From Symsagittifera roscoffensis (Eukaryota; Xenacoelomorpha; Acoela; Convolutidae), in the NCBI RefSeq assembly GCF_963678635.1, contig NC_087068.1, forward strand, positions 28,274,318 to 28,338,317: DNA of 64,000 nt, written 5' to 3'. The notes beneath the pieces were generated by a model. That model searched no databases and was not told the origin of the DNA. It saw only the letters and a list, made by a program, of their open reading frames with translations. Each line of letters opens with the position of its first letter. Within the stretch, counting starts at the first letter, position 1. The position numbers and the translations under genes are program-made. Shown piece after piece: positions 46,800-59,200 of this stretch.

Positions 46800-47180
46800 A
46801 AGCCGCTAAAATTAAAGCCGAAATCATTTGGGCCGAAAAATTTTTTAAGTGAAAAACTTTTTAAAGGAAAATATACGAAGTCAAAAAAATAAGAATTACA
46901 AATTGCAGGAGTAAATTAAAACGTGAAAAGCTACTACACCGAAACTGCATGCTGCTAAAACACCTAAACCAACTAAGAGAAAATTGTTTACAGAAAAAAA
47001 AACTATTCTTAGCCGACAAAACATAAGCAGACAAATACTAAGCCGACAAATTTCTTTGAAACAAGTTTGGAATTTCTTGTTTGAAAAAAAAACAGGTCCT
47101 GTTAGATTCGAACTCAGGACTTTTGCGTTCCAGGCATATTCGTTGCCTGCAGACTAAATGTGCTGGAGGCGCTTTAAAAT
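46800..47180 (-). repeat. SINE family F, copy 2
   Basis: Contains AGCCGACAAAACATAAGCAG and AAAAAAACAGGTCC. The minus-strand B-box-like GAGTTCGAATCTAAC (near 47105) and GCCTGCAGACT follow. It ends near GTGCTGGAGG. A tRNA-derived SINE different from the 2970 family. Confidence 0.6.
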
Positions 47181-47426
47181 TTGAATTCATTATGACCCAA
47201 GATACCAAGTGATTCTGTGAAACAAGTTGTTAACCCAAAAAAGTCTATTTTCCAATTTGATAACGCTTGCTGATAGCAAGCGTAAAAAGATTCAACTGTG
47301 TTGATTATTTCAAATCAAATGTCAAAGCACATGGTATTATAGCGCCTCCTGTATCAATGCAACCTCCTGATTCAAAAGGTCCAAGAAAAATTGCATAAAA
47401 GTAGAATTTTCGAAAGGAGGCGAAGC

Positions 47427-47754
47427 GGAGCTTAGCATCACCTGCAATTTAACGCATGCATAACATTGCAAGCTAGCGAATAGAAAAAAGGCTGAAATAA
47501 CGAAATCGAAAAACATGTTATGGGATTTTTTTTTTAAAAATCAGAAAAATAGTCAAGAAACACAACAAACAGTGGTTGTTGGTTCAAAAATAAAGTCTTG
47601 TTTAATGCTGGTTGTTGTGTTTCTTGGCTATTTTTCTGATATTTTAAAAAAAAATTCCCATAACATGTTTTTCTATATCGTTATTTCAGCCTTTTTTCTA
47701 TTCGCTAGCTTGCAATGTTATGCATGCATTAAATTGCAGGTGATGCTAAGCTCC
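47427..47754. repeat. Large inverted repeat (foldback) of ~150-bp arms
   Basis: The left arm GGAGCTTAGCATCACCTGCA ... CAAGAAACACAACAA is the reverse complement of the right arm TTGTTGTGTTTCTTGG ... TGCAGGTGATGCTAAGCTCC. A spacer of about 45 bp separates the arms, and a few mismatches and length differences occur. The outer ends are the GCGAAGC-arm repeat, so two head-to-head copies of that repeat make the palindrome. The frame at 47515-47856 is a by-product. Confidence 0.8.
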
Positions 47755-49369
47755 ACCAAAAATGCGTTTATTGAGCCAAAAACAGCCGCTCATTTAGCCG
47801 AAAACAAAAAAAAATCATCAGAAATTGTTAAAATAAAAAAAATTTTGAGCAATTGATGTTTTAAACTTTGAATTTTTGCAAGACAATGTCCTTATTTTAT
47901 CAATCATTTTTTATCCTTGAGGCGACAGAAACCAAGATGATTAAGCCGATAAAAAAAGCCGAAAAAAATGGGCAAATGAAGTTTTTAATTGAAACAAAAT
48001 AAATAAAAAAAAGAAATATACCAAGTCAGGGCTACTGATTTTTGTTAATTACAAGAATTTATCATAAACACGAGCATCTACGACAAAAATTTTTGACCGC
48101 ACAAGAAAATTCCACAATTTGGCATTTAAGCCCTCAAAACATAGGCTGACAAACAGAGATCTGGCCGGGAATATAACCCAATACCCTAGGGTACAGAGAC
48201 AACCGCATTACCTCAAGGCCAATACTGGGCCAAACCGCAATACCGGGCCGAAGTAACTTCAATTTCAACTTCAAATGGAAGAAAAACTATTTAAGGGGAA
48301 ACACTTGCATCATACTATCACACTACACTTCGCATCTGTAAAAAAGCTTCGAAAAAAAGAATGAAAAATATGAAAGTTTCAAACAAAGTCACAAAAATTT
48401 CAGCAAAACTTGTTGGACACAAATTATTTGCACACAACCGGAATTCAATGACAAGATTTACTATTATAGTTGAAAAGAAACGATTAAACCATAGACAAAA
48501 TCCATGCTGTGGCAACTAAGCCGTCGAAAGCTAAGCAGACAAAACGAATTCAAAACACGGAGCCCTATCTTCGTAGGCATGTGCGTAAATACTGGGCCAC
48601 ATGAGCGGATTAACGCCTTGATGTAGATTTTAAAAGGACAAAGGTATCAATGATTCAAATCACTGTTTGAAAACAAATTATTTTAAAACAAGTTAATTTA
48701 ATTTTAATCAATTTTGTTTTGAAAAGATAACAGTGGTCAAAACATTTCGGGATAACTGCTGAGTTCTTAAGGTTCTTCGAATAAATAGGTCTTCAATGCC
48801 TTCGAACTAGCGGTACACCGAAGCAGCGTAAAAGCTGTAGTTTGAGATTCCTCTGTCAAAACTAAATGATCTTAGGAACAAAATTGTCTCCTCGTTGACC
48901 ATTGATATCTGAACTAGAAAAAGTTGACCATTGATATCTGAACTTACTTCAAAAAAAACTGAAGCTAATTTAAAAGGAGACACGATACCGAAAACAGTAA
49001 CCGGTTTTTGCAAACAGTTATCAGAGCAAAAAAAAAAATGAAAAAGTGTTTCACAAAACGATTTGACTTATTAATAAGGATAGCCGGTTACTGTGCAAGT
49101 AGCACAGAATGTTCCGACAATAGTCTGAAAAAGATACAACAGAAAAAAATTTCAAATTGGTGTCGTTTTTTTTCGACGCGGTGTGATAAAAAAAAGCTGA
49201 ACGAAAAAAGAGAGACTAGGCATATTCGCCAGTCATAGCAAAATAATTAAACTGAAAAACACATTCTGTAGAAAAATTACTAGAAAAACGAAACAAAAAT
49301 TCAAAAACTGTTTCAAACTTTTTGCAAAAAGGCGCTAAAATAGTAAAAAAACTAACGTTACTCGAGTAA
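47755..49369. other. Gene A intron, repeat debris
   Basis: Contains AGCCGA/ACTGGGCC-type fragments (48120-48240, 48510-48620) related to SINE family F. A tandem 22-bp duplication GTTGACCATTGATATCTGAA occurs at 48894 and 48923. An antisense copy of the GGAACATTCTGTGCTACTTG block lies near 49095-49120. No exon was recognised. Confidence 0.5.
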
Positions 49370-49650
49370 AAAATTTTTAAGTTTTAAATTAAGCTATTGT
49401 AAGCTTTTAAGCCATTACGACAAGCTTTTGTAAGCCTGCTCGTTCGCTCGAATTAAAACGAAAAACCAAAAATTTCAAACCGTTTTTTCTCAACCGTTTT
49501 GGGAAATATTTAATGTCGTTCAAATCACAACTGTAAGGGCTTTAACATGATATGTCACTCAAACCTCTCCGATGATTATTTGTGGTAGTTGCTTTTGCGT
49601 GAAAAACAACACAAATAGAACACCCGATTTCTGTTTTTTTTAATGGAAGA
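49370..49650. repeat. Dispersed repeat family E, copy 1
   Basis: Matches 56300-56560 through AAGCCTGCTCGTTCGCTCGA, ACCGTTTTTTCT, TAATGTCGTTCAAA, TATGTCACTCAA, CCGATGATTATTTGTGGT and TTTTGCGTGAAAAA. Confidence 0.7.
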
Positions 49651-50689
49651 AAGAAGATCACAAATGTAGAGATTATGACATGCCTCTCTAACATATCAAC
49701 CGTTCTTGTGATACAATACAATAAATAGATACAATTTGTTGAGCAAACGGGTCTAATATGGCTTGTAATTGGGTCCTACTATACTCAGTAACTTTGCCTG
49801 AATTAGAATTCGTTGTGTTCCCATACGCTTGTAACGCACCTATCAAATCATAAATCTACCGATGTGCGTTACAAAGAGGATAACGACAACGCAAAAATTT
49901 AGTTTCAAGGAAACAAAAACAGCAGCTATTTATTGAGCCAAGACATAAGAATATAAATCCATCAGCTGGTCAATGATCTTGTCAATGGTCCAGGTCAAAA
50001 CAATTCGTGAACTTTACTGAAAATTTACCAACTCCCTAATCTTATACAACACACTTGGTAATAATCATTTTGCTTTGCTAGTTAGGTTGAAAAAAAAAGA
50101 AAGTTCGTACTAATACACTACACTCGCAAGTTTAATCAGTGTTTTATCAATTAGGAATTTATTTTAACAGTCGAATGCTGACGATTTATGGAAAAACTTG
50201 GCCCATGTGAACACTATCCCACTAATCAGGCCAAGTGAACAACCTCCCGCCTAAAAAATAATTGGCAAATTCAAGATATACGGACTGGACTGTATGTACT
50301 ATGCTCAAATCTGATTAACTGAAACATTTTAATTTAATCGAGTGATTTCTCTCCCCCCTAATCTAATTAAGTGTGGATTGTTCTCTTGGTCCAAAATTTT
50401 AAACCAATTTATCAAAAACAACGTTTCCATGAAAAATCTAGCACAAAATTATTTTCCCTTAAAAATAGTAGGGTTCAATTTGGACACAGATGCTATGCAG
50501 AGCTTCGGACCACTTGCGACACAAAACAAGAGAGCCGCTAAATTGAAAAAAAAAATCAAAAATGTCGAAAAAACTAGATCTATCGAAATGAGTAAGGCTA
50601 GTTTTGGAACAAAAACATGTTTTGGAACAAAAATATGGGAAGGTATTTTCGGTAAAATTCAAATATTTTAAGAAAACCCTAAAAAAATC

Positions 50690-51150
50690 AAACAGATTTT
50701 TCCGAGGACGATAACTTTTTGTGTTAAAAAAATTCAGAGTGGCCCTTAATGCAGAGGAGCTTCTCACTACCCTTTATCTCCATGGAACCCACAACATCAG
50801 CTTTGGGAGGTTAGTTTTCGTGAAAAGTCTAAAGATTCCGAGGGCCATTATTTTATACAAAAGTTTGGGCGTAGCTGCTTAAGGAGTTGAGCTTTCCAAA
50901 TCGGCTCTATTCATAGAACAGAGCATCTCAGATTTAGTATGCTACTTTTTGAGAAAACGAAAAAAAATTAAAAATTATCGGTCAAATATTCCCCCACAGA
51001 TTTTTCCGAAGGCTGTAGACAAAATAGTAAAGCAAAAAAGACCAGGGGAGTATGAAGGCACAGGATGGTGAAGGCGGTCTTTCTATGCATACCACTTTTT
51101 TGAAAATCGGTATAAGGGTTTTCGAGGAAAAAAAACTAAATTTTTTGCAA
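50690..51150. repeat. Family G repeats, second cluster
   Basis: Contains GGGAGGTTAGTTTTCGTGAAA (about 50806) and TATGCTACTTTTTGAGAAAA, as in 39690-40740, preceded by TTTTTCCGAGGACGATAAC. Confidence 0.5.
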
Positions 51151-51424
51151 AGCGTCTAAAAAAAATTAAAAACCCGATCCCAAGAATTTTCATACTACCT
51201 GTTTTATCGAACAAGAATTCTAGGCAAACATGCCAAGCAAGATATTTGGAATTCAAAACAGAGACTGAATAATTTTACGTAGCGGAAACAAGGCCGATTT
51301 AATATTTGTGACACGAAAACCGTCTAATGGCCAGAACTTCTAGAGATAACTTTGATCAATATCAGAATATTTCAGTTTGGGTGTTTCTCAGTTTAGCGCC
51401 CCCCCCCTCGGCCTAGTAACATTA

Positions 51425-51485
51425 AATATATAGCCCCCACAACCACATACTGTGAATTAACTATTATGGAGGGGGCTATATTTTG
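51425..51485. other. Hairpin: inverted AAATATATAGCCCCC
   Basis: AAATATATAGCCCCC (51425) and GGGGGCTATATTT (about 51472) can pair across a 33-bp loop. A C9 run lies just upstream (51402-51410). It sits in the gene A intron between exons 3 and 4; function unknown. Confidence 0.6.
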
Positions 51486-51627
51486 CTGGGGGTTCCAATA
51501 GGCAAGTAAACTTGCCTTTCTAAATTCTATCAAGTTGCAGGCAACTCACATCCTTACATAAAAAACTTTTCTTGTTTTTATTTAGCCACTTATTTGAAAT
51601 TACCTCATGTAATCATAAATAACTTAC

Positions 51628-51732
51628 CGGTCCTGTTTTGCCACTTCTTTCGTTATTGGCATGTTCGAATTCCCTTTTCGCTTTCTTGAATTTCTTCTCG
51701 GAGGGACATGCAGTCGAATCTTCCGAACTACC
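51628..51732 (-). CDS. Gene A, exon 3
   Basis: A 105-nt exon (35 codons) lies between acceptor TTTAAACAG|GGTAGT and donor CCG|GTAAGTTA, both strong. The translation is basic-acidic (DSTACPSEKKFKKAKREFEH). It is phase 0 at both ends and is separated from exon 2 by a 304-bp intron. Confidence 0.65.
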
Positions 51733-52036
51733 CTGTTTAAATGATTATGCAAGCTATAAATATTATTTGGTTTCATTTTGAAGCAACTTTACTGATTCTC
51801 TCCAAGCATTTTTAAATCAGAAGTAGTAGAAAAAACTCCTAATATTTGTTTGAAATTAGCAATGAACTCAAAAAAATGAACCAAATGAGCGAGTTTTCAA
51901 AAACTTGCTCTTTCGGTTTGCGGAGAACGCTATAATGGACAATTCCTGGTGGAGTCAAAAACTTTCTCGAACAACTTTTTAAGCACCTGTTTAAACTAGT
52001 AGTTATTTTTTCATTGCATAATAATTTGTAGCTCAC

Positions 52037-52183
52037 AGCAGTGTCTGTTGATTGAGAGAACGAAGTTACAGACTTGGAAGGCGTTGAGAAAATTATCGGC
52101 GATTCTGATCTCGATCTGGGCGTTTTAGAGACAGAAGGTGAAGCAGCGTGTTTTTTCTTTATTTTTTGCGACTTCTTGTGCAA
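52037..52183 (-). CDS. Gene A, exon 2 (basic, Ser/Lys-rich)
   Basis: A 147-nt exon (49 codons) from acceptor CCATCTAG|TTGCAC to donor GCT|GTGAGC. It encodes LHKKSQKIKKKHAASPSVSK and TPRSRSESPIIFSTPSKSV. The Lys clusters and SP/TP sites look like a nuclear-localisation, phosphorylation-rich tail. It is phase 0 at both ends. Confidence 0.65.
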
Positions 52184-52529
52184 CTAGATGGATGTATGTT
52201 ACAATAGACAACAAAAGCTACCGATAATTAAAGATTTTTTTGAACATTAAAAAAAAAATTTCGATCCAATTCCTTCAATTGCTGATTTAAAAGTTTGTTA
52301 GGTCCAATGAAGACATTTGTATAAAAAAATCATAATAATAACTTGTAAAGAATGCTGATACATATTTTTTGATACGCTTCAATCAGCAAAACTGTTCGAT
52401 TAAAGGACTATCAAACGAGCTTATTAGCTCATTCGGTAAACCGCTGATGTTTCCCTTTAATGAAAGAGTTATGATCATTTTTTCAAGTTATTTTTCTATG
52501 CTAGTAAATGTTTCCTGGGCTGCAAAATT

Positions 52530-52600
52530 TTGCTAGGAGTATGGATCAAGGTGGGTCTCGAGCCAGCGACCTTTCGACTACGAGTCTGAAATCTAAAATT
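52530..52600 (-). repeat. tRNA-like SINE fragment
   Basis: The minus strand reads AGTCGAAAGGTCGCTGGCTCGAGACCCACC, split here as a B-box-like GGCTCGAGACC with flanking tRNA-like context. Related to 41560-41700. Confidence 0.45.
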
Positions 52601-53374
52601 GATTGCCGTTATACTTCTAAATTTGCCAAGAAAAGAACAACTTGCCAAACCTTGGCATTACTATTGCATAATGCGAAGGTAGTGAACACGTGATTTTTTC
52701 TTTCTGCAGGCTTATTTGCCCTCATTTGCCTTGATGTGACAAAAGCAAATTTGGATTATCCTTAACCATCTCTCCGCTCTTTGTAAAATATTTTGTCATA
52801 TCAAGAAAAAATGAGCGCAATGTCAACCACTAACCCTGTAAAAGTACGAAAACAGGAATTCTTTATTTACACAGAACCAAGTTCCTTTTTTATACGCAAG
52901 CAAAATTACCACTTGAAAAGCTAGCAAAAACTAGGTTTCTGTGCTTTCATGCGGTGTCATCGCTTTGCCATGTTTTCGTGAATTAACACCCAAAAACTTG
53001 ATAATTTAAAACTTTGAGTTTTGATAAAAAATTTTAACACAGGCGAAGCAAAGCTATGTACAAAAATTTGTCTCGACTTATGTTCAATTTCAGGCAAATT
53101 ATTGAGAAACGCAATGGGTTAAACCATACAAGGACCAGTTGCCAGGTAATACATGGATAGACGCCCGTTGAGCCGAAAAGAAAACTGAACTAAAAAAAGC
53201 ACGTTGTCATCGAAAAACTTCGAACTATAAGAAGCCACACTTGAATTAAACCCAACCCCTCCGTTTATTGTTCGTGGCGAGATGTAAAAATCTCAACCAC
53301 AGCCTAGAACTTCGATTATAGCAACTTACGTTCATTTTTCCTCATCAAACAACCAGAAAAACAAAATATTACAC

Positions 53375-53640
53375 AGAAGCGAAGCTGCGCTTCGCAAACA
53401 CTAACAAGAACACGACAAAAGCATCTCTATGAAGTTCAATAAGAGAAAGTATTCTTATTCGATCTGCGACCTAGAGATTATAAGGCCACGCAAAAACCAC
53501 TAAACCACGGAAGCCTAACAAACCACAAAAATTAGCCTCAAATAAAGCAAAGATACTAAAATTGTCCAATGCTACATATCGTGATTATAGCACAAAAAAT
53601 CACCAAACAAAAGAACAATTTAAATTGGGCATTAGGTTTA
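53375..53640 (-). repeat. tRNA-derived SINE, copy 4, adjoining the 55-bp array
   Basis: It starts AGCGAAGCTGCGCTTCGCAA, continues ACGACAAAAGCATCTC and a weakened tRNA-like part (GATCTGCGACCTAGAG), then the CCAATGCTACAT block. Its 5' end block (AGAAGGTTCCTA, about 53650) is the first unit of the tandem array that follows. Confidence 0.75.
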
Positions 53641-56250
53641 GAATGAAAAGAAGGTTCCTAGTTATACTCTCGCAAGTGTAATAAAGACCAAGGTTAGAAT
53701 AAATAGAACATTCCTACTTACACACTCGCAAGTCTAGCAAAGAGCACGGTTAGAATAAAAAGAAGGTTCTTACTTAACTTATACACTTGCAAGTATAATA
53801 AAGTGCAAAGTTAGATTAAGAGAAGGCACACATACTACTGCTTCTTACTTATATACTCGTAAGTGTTATAAAGTGCAACGTTAGAATAAAACGAAGGTTC
53901 CTACTTATACACTCGAAGTGTAATAAAGTGCACGTTTATAATAAAAAGAAGGTTCTTACTTATGCACTTTCAAGTGTAATTAAGTGCCAGGTTAGAATTA
54001 AAAGAAGGTTCCTACTTATACACTCGCAAGTGTAAAAAAAAGTGCAAGGTTAGAATAAAAAGAAGGTTCTTACTTATACACTTGCAAGTGTAATAAACTG
54101 AAGAGGTTTTAATATCGAAAAAACTGACTCGTAAGTGTTATAAAGTGCAACGTTAGAATAAAACGAAGGTTCCTACTTATACACTCGCAAGTGTAAAAAA
54201 GTGCAAGGTTAGAATACAAAGAAGGTTCTCACTTATACACTTGCAAGTGTACTAAAGTGCAAGGTTAGAATAAAAAGAAGGTTCTTACTTATACACTTGC
54301 AGGTGTAATAAACTGAAGAGGTTTTAATATCGAAAAAACTGACTCGTAAGTGTTATAAAGTGCAACTTTAGAATAAAACGAAGTTTCCTACTTATACACT
54401 CGCAAGTGTAAAAAAAGTGCAAGGTTAGAATAAAAAGAAGGTTCTTACTTATACACTTGCAAGTGTAATAAACTGAAGAGGTTTTAATATCGAAAAAACT
54501 GACTCGTAAGTGTTATAAAGTGCAACGTTAGAATAAAACGAAGGTTTCGACTTATACACTCGCAAGTGTAATAAAGTGTAAGGTTAGAATAAAAAGAAGG
54601 TTGCTACTTATACACTCGTACACTCGCAAGAGTAAAAAAAGTGCAAGGTTAGAATGAAAAGAAGGTTCTTACTTATACACTTGTAAGTGTAATAAAGTAC
54701 AAGATTGAAATACAAAAGGTTCCTACTTATACACTTGAAAGTGTAATAAAGTGCAAGGTTGGAGTAAAAAAAAATATTCACACTTATACACTCGCAAGTG
54801 TAATAAAGTGTAAGGTTAGAATAGAAGGAAGGTTCCTATTTACAAACTCGCAAGTGTAATGAAGTGCAAGGTTAGAATAAAACGAAGGCGCTTACTTATA
54901 CACTTGCAAGTGTAATAAACTGAAGAGGTTTTAATATCGAAAAAAAACTGACTCGTAAGTGTTATAAAGTGCAACGATAGAATAAAACGAAGGTTCCTAC
55001 TTTACACTCGCAAGTGTAAAAAAAGTGCAAGGTTAGAATACAAAGAAGGTTCTCACTCATACACTTGCAAGTGTAAAAAAATGCAACGTTAGAATAAAAA
55101 GCAGGTTCCGACTTATACACTCGCAAGTGTAATAAAAGTGTAAGGTTAAGTAAAAAGAAGGTTGCTACTTATACACTCGTACACTCGCATGAGTAAAAAA
55201 AAGTGCAAGGTTAAAATGAAAAGAAGGTTCTTACTTATACACTTGTAAGTGTAATAAAGTACAAAATGGAAAAAAAAGGTTCCTACTTATACACTTGCAA
55301 GTGTAATAAAGTGCAAGGTTGGAGTTAAAAAAAGTTCACACTTATACACTCGCAAGTGTAATAAAGTGTAAGGTTAGAATAAAAAGAAGGTTCCTATTTA
55401 CAAACTCGCAAGTGTAATGAAGTGCAAGGTTAGAATAAAACGAAGGTTCTTACTTATACACTTGCAAGTGTAATAAACTGAAGAGGTTTTAATATCGAAA
55501 AAAAACAGACTCGTAAGTGTTAAAATGTGCAACGTTAGAATAAAACGAAGGTTCCTACTTTCACACTCGCAAGTGTACAAAAAGTGCAAGGTTAGAATAC
55601 AAAGAAGGTTCTTACTTATACACTTGCAAGTGTAATAAAAAGCAACGTTAGAATAAAAAGCAGGTTCCGACTTATACACTCGCAAGTGTAATAAAGTGTA
55701 AGGTTAGAATAAAAAGAAGGTTCCTACTTATACACTCGCAAGTGTAAAAAAAGTGCAAGGTTAGAATGAAAAGAAGGTTCTTACTTATACACTTGTAAGT
55801 GTAATAAAGTACAAGATTGAAATAAAAAAGGTTCCTACTTATACACTTGCAAGTCTAATAAAGTGCAAGGTTGGAGTAAAAAAATGTTCACACTTATACA
55901 CTCGCAAGTGTGATAAAGTTTAAGGTTAGAATAAAAAGAAGGTTCCTATATACAAACTCGCAAGTGTAATGAAGTGCAAGGTTAGAATAAAACGAAGGTT
56001 CCTACTTATACACTCGCAAGTGTACTAAAGTGCAAGGTTGGTAGAAAAAAAATTCCTACTTATACAATCGCAAGTAACAAAGTGCACGGTTAGAATGAAA
56101 AGAAGGTTATTACTTATACACTTGTAAGTGTAATAAAGTACAAGATTGAAATAAAAAAAGGTTCCCTCTTATACACTCGCAGGTGTAATAAAGTGCAAGG
56201 TTAGAACAAAAAGAAGGTTCCTGCTTAAACACTTGCAAGTGTAAAAAAAA
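53640..56250. repeat. 2.6-kb tandem array of ~55-bp units with a palindromic core
   Basis: More than 40 units of the form AGAAGGTTCYTACTTATACACTYGCAAGTGTAATAAAGTGCAAGGTTAGAATAAA (given here as a pattern). Each holds the palindrome TACACTTGCAAGTGTA or its TACACTCGCAAGTGTA variant. Higher-order structure is visible: GGTTGGAG-marked units recur near 54767, 55317 and 55869 (about 550 bp). A foreign segment (GAGGTTTTAATATCGAAAAA) recurs at about 54110, 54328, 54488, 54936 and 55490. The unit matches the 5' end block of the tRNA-derived SINE. Frames on it are artefacts. Confidence 0.9.
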
Positions 56251-59200
56251 TTATTGGAGTAAACTAAGTTTTCACGATTGAATTTGATTTATCAGCGTTC
56301 TATTAGACGTCTTTGTGAACTTATTATAAGCCTACTCGCTCGCTTTAATAGCTCGAAATTGAACTAAAACTCAAAAAACTATAAACCAGTTTTTTCCGAT
56401 ACTGAGGCAACTTTTGAAAACTTTTTGATGTCGTTCGAAAAAGAACTGAAGAGGTTTCAATTTGATATATCACTTAACCATTCCGCACATATTACCCATT
56501 CCGATGATTAATTGTGGTGCCTGATTTTGCGTGGAAAAAAAACACACCCGAGTACAAAGTTCCTCCCCACTTTCAGCGGTTGGAACAACGAGATCCGGTC
56601 AGGATTCCAACTCCACACCATAGGATATCAAAGCACGCTCTTTACCACTAGACTTAGTAAGAATGGTTCTAAAAGTTCCATAATACAGCAAGCACAACTT
56701 CGTACAGATTTTCTCTTTTTTTGTATCGCCTTTTCTTTTTTTTCTTTTTACAAAACTTGAAATGCTGTCTATGTAACATACTACTGCTTCAACAGGGGGT
56801 TCTACATTCGTCTCCATATCAGAAAGATCACTATTTTCCATTGTAGAATTTCACAATGATATCTGAAAGCGTATCAGCACTAACTTTGATCACTATTGGA
56901 AAAGACATACCTGCATCCATTCATCTGATTACTTGTTTAGAACCTGATTTGTAGTTGATTATAATTGATGACAAAATTTAGCAAAATCCTTTTCGGTCAC
57001 TGAATCCGACAAAGTTAATTAACCTAAGATTGATCACTTCGACGTCAGATTCAATTTTCCTTAGCCGTAGTAAGCGATGCATAGCCTTGCTATATCAAAA
57101 AATCTTCTCATCTGATGGTGACCAGTCAATAAGCAGAATGGTCTAAGAGCAGAATGGGTCCAAGAGCAGAAAAATGGCAACTTTTATGAGCTAATAGGTA
57201 AATTAATTCTCAGAAATGTCAATAATACCAAAGCAACGAACATTTTATGCATAATTTGAGTAATTTCAACCAGAATTTTAAAAAAATTAGTCAAAAAACT
57301 TAATGAAACTAATGCATTTATTCGTTTTCTTGGTATCTTTTGACGATTCTAATAATTGTTTTATCAATTAGCCCGTATAAACCAATATAAATTCAAATTT
57401 TTCTGTTTCTGCTCTTGGACCATTCTGCTTTTTGCTCCGCCTCTTAAATTTTAGGTTTGCAGACACTAAGTGGAAAAAATTGGCTCTATGAACGCTCCGA
57501 ACATATTGAGGGGTCTGTTTACTTATTTCTCGTAAACTTTCAAATTTTGCAATTTTTTAGTAATCATTTTATTAACACAGCAAAACACAGACCTCACTGA
57601 TTCGTTTTGTTAATACAAATTCGATCGTTTTAATTTTAAGCCAATTTCCAACAAAGCGGAATTTTGAGATGTTTGGCATTTATTTCTGCATCTATTTTTT
57701 TTCCTGGTCTGGGATAAAATCTGCAGTTTTATTTATCAAATTGGAATAGTTTTCAAAGTAATTATTATTTTTGGCTAAGCAAAATGAAGCTTAATTGTTT
57801 CAGTTCAAGATTTGAACTATTAATTTAAGCGGAATAAAAAAAACGCCCGTATTAAGAATTTTCAACTAAGTCAACTTTTACCGCTTGCTCCACCCTAAAA
57901 TTTCATTCTTTTGGATGAGCTCCTCCTCTTAACCCGTTACCTACATGTTTAAACTATTCGTGTTCCGTCCATTCTTGATATAAAGGGAACAGACCACTAG
58001 TGGGTATTCAGGGGAAGAAGGGGCAATTTGACATCTCGCCACTTAAAAGGTCGCCCCTGTGGTACTTATTCGTGACATCTATTACCCCAAAAACTGAGTC
58101 AAATTGCCCCTTCAGAGCCAATATATACTAATTTTGAGGGGGAGCGCGCGCCTATAAAACGCAGTATTTTGGTCAAAGCATTCCAAAATTCATCTGAAAA
58201 CGTCTCTTTCCCCTGTTTTTTTTGACAAATATACTTTGGAGTGATACAAGCTCAGAAAATCAATTTAGTCGATCTGAAAAAAAACAAGGTCGACAACAAA
58301 TCTCAAGTATTATCTCAAGTACTAATTACCTTCTCACTCAGATTTCAAAATTCACTGATTTTTGTTACCAACACGAACAGCATTCTCTTTTTTTTACTTT
58401 TATTTCTCCATGAAAAAAAGGCTTCACCAGCAACGTAATGAGAGATAAATCGTACTTAAATTTGTTCGGTCGTGATTCGACCGAGGCTCAGAAAAATTCC
58501 AATTTTTTTCTGTCTCGAGAAAAATTGGTTCATTCATTCATGGTTTTCTTTCGACACCTTTTCATCACTCAAAGGTGGTCTGTTCTCAATAGAAATGTTG
58601 TCGAAACAAAGGGAACTTTATATTTTTCCTAAATTGAGATTTTTTACTGGGTGAAATTTATTGCTTATATTTTTGCCCACGATTTAAAAAAAAGATTACT
58701 CTTCAAAATGATTCAATGTAAGCTCATCGTGTTTTTATTCGTTGATAAATCCAATGGTAGTTTGGTTTATGTTAACTTTTAGTTCCTCCTCTCAAAAAAA
58801 CTACAAAATTCCCACACGCACAATAATTAAGAAAAAAATGAACAATGAGGCGACGCTGCGCTTCGCAAACACTTGCGAGAACACGACCAAAAAGCAGCTC
58901 TAGAAAAAGCAAAAAGAAAAAATATAAATAAGCCTCGAATTAGCAAAAGCTCGATCTGGAGCAACTGCAATCAAAAGATTTTGAGTCTCACGCACTAACC
59001 ACTCAGCCACACACGCTTAACCACCGACAAACACTAAGTCACGAATAAAGCAGCTACATATGCTAAATTGCCAATGCCATTCAGCAAAGTGGTCTCAAAT
59101 ACAAATAGACTCAATTTTGCAAGTAATAATCTGGATTATAACACACTGAGGACATCCACACCTACTTTGCATGTAACAAATAGCAAAACATAGAGCCAAA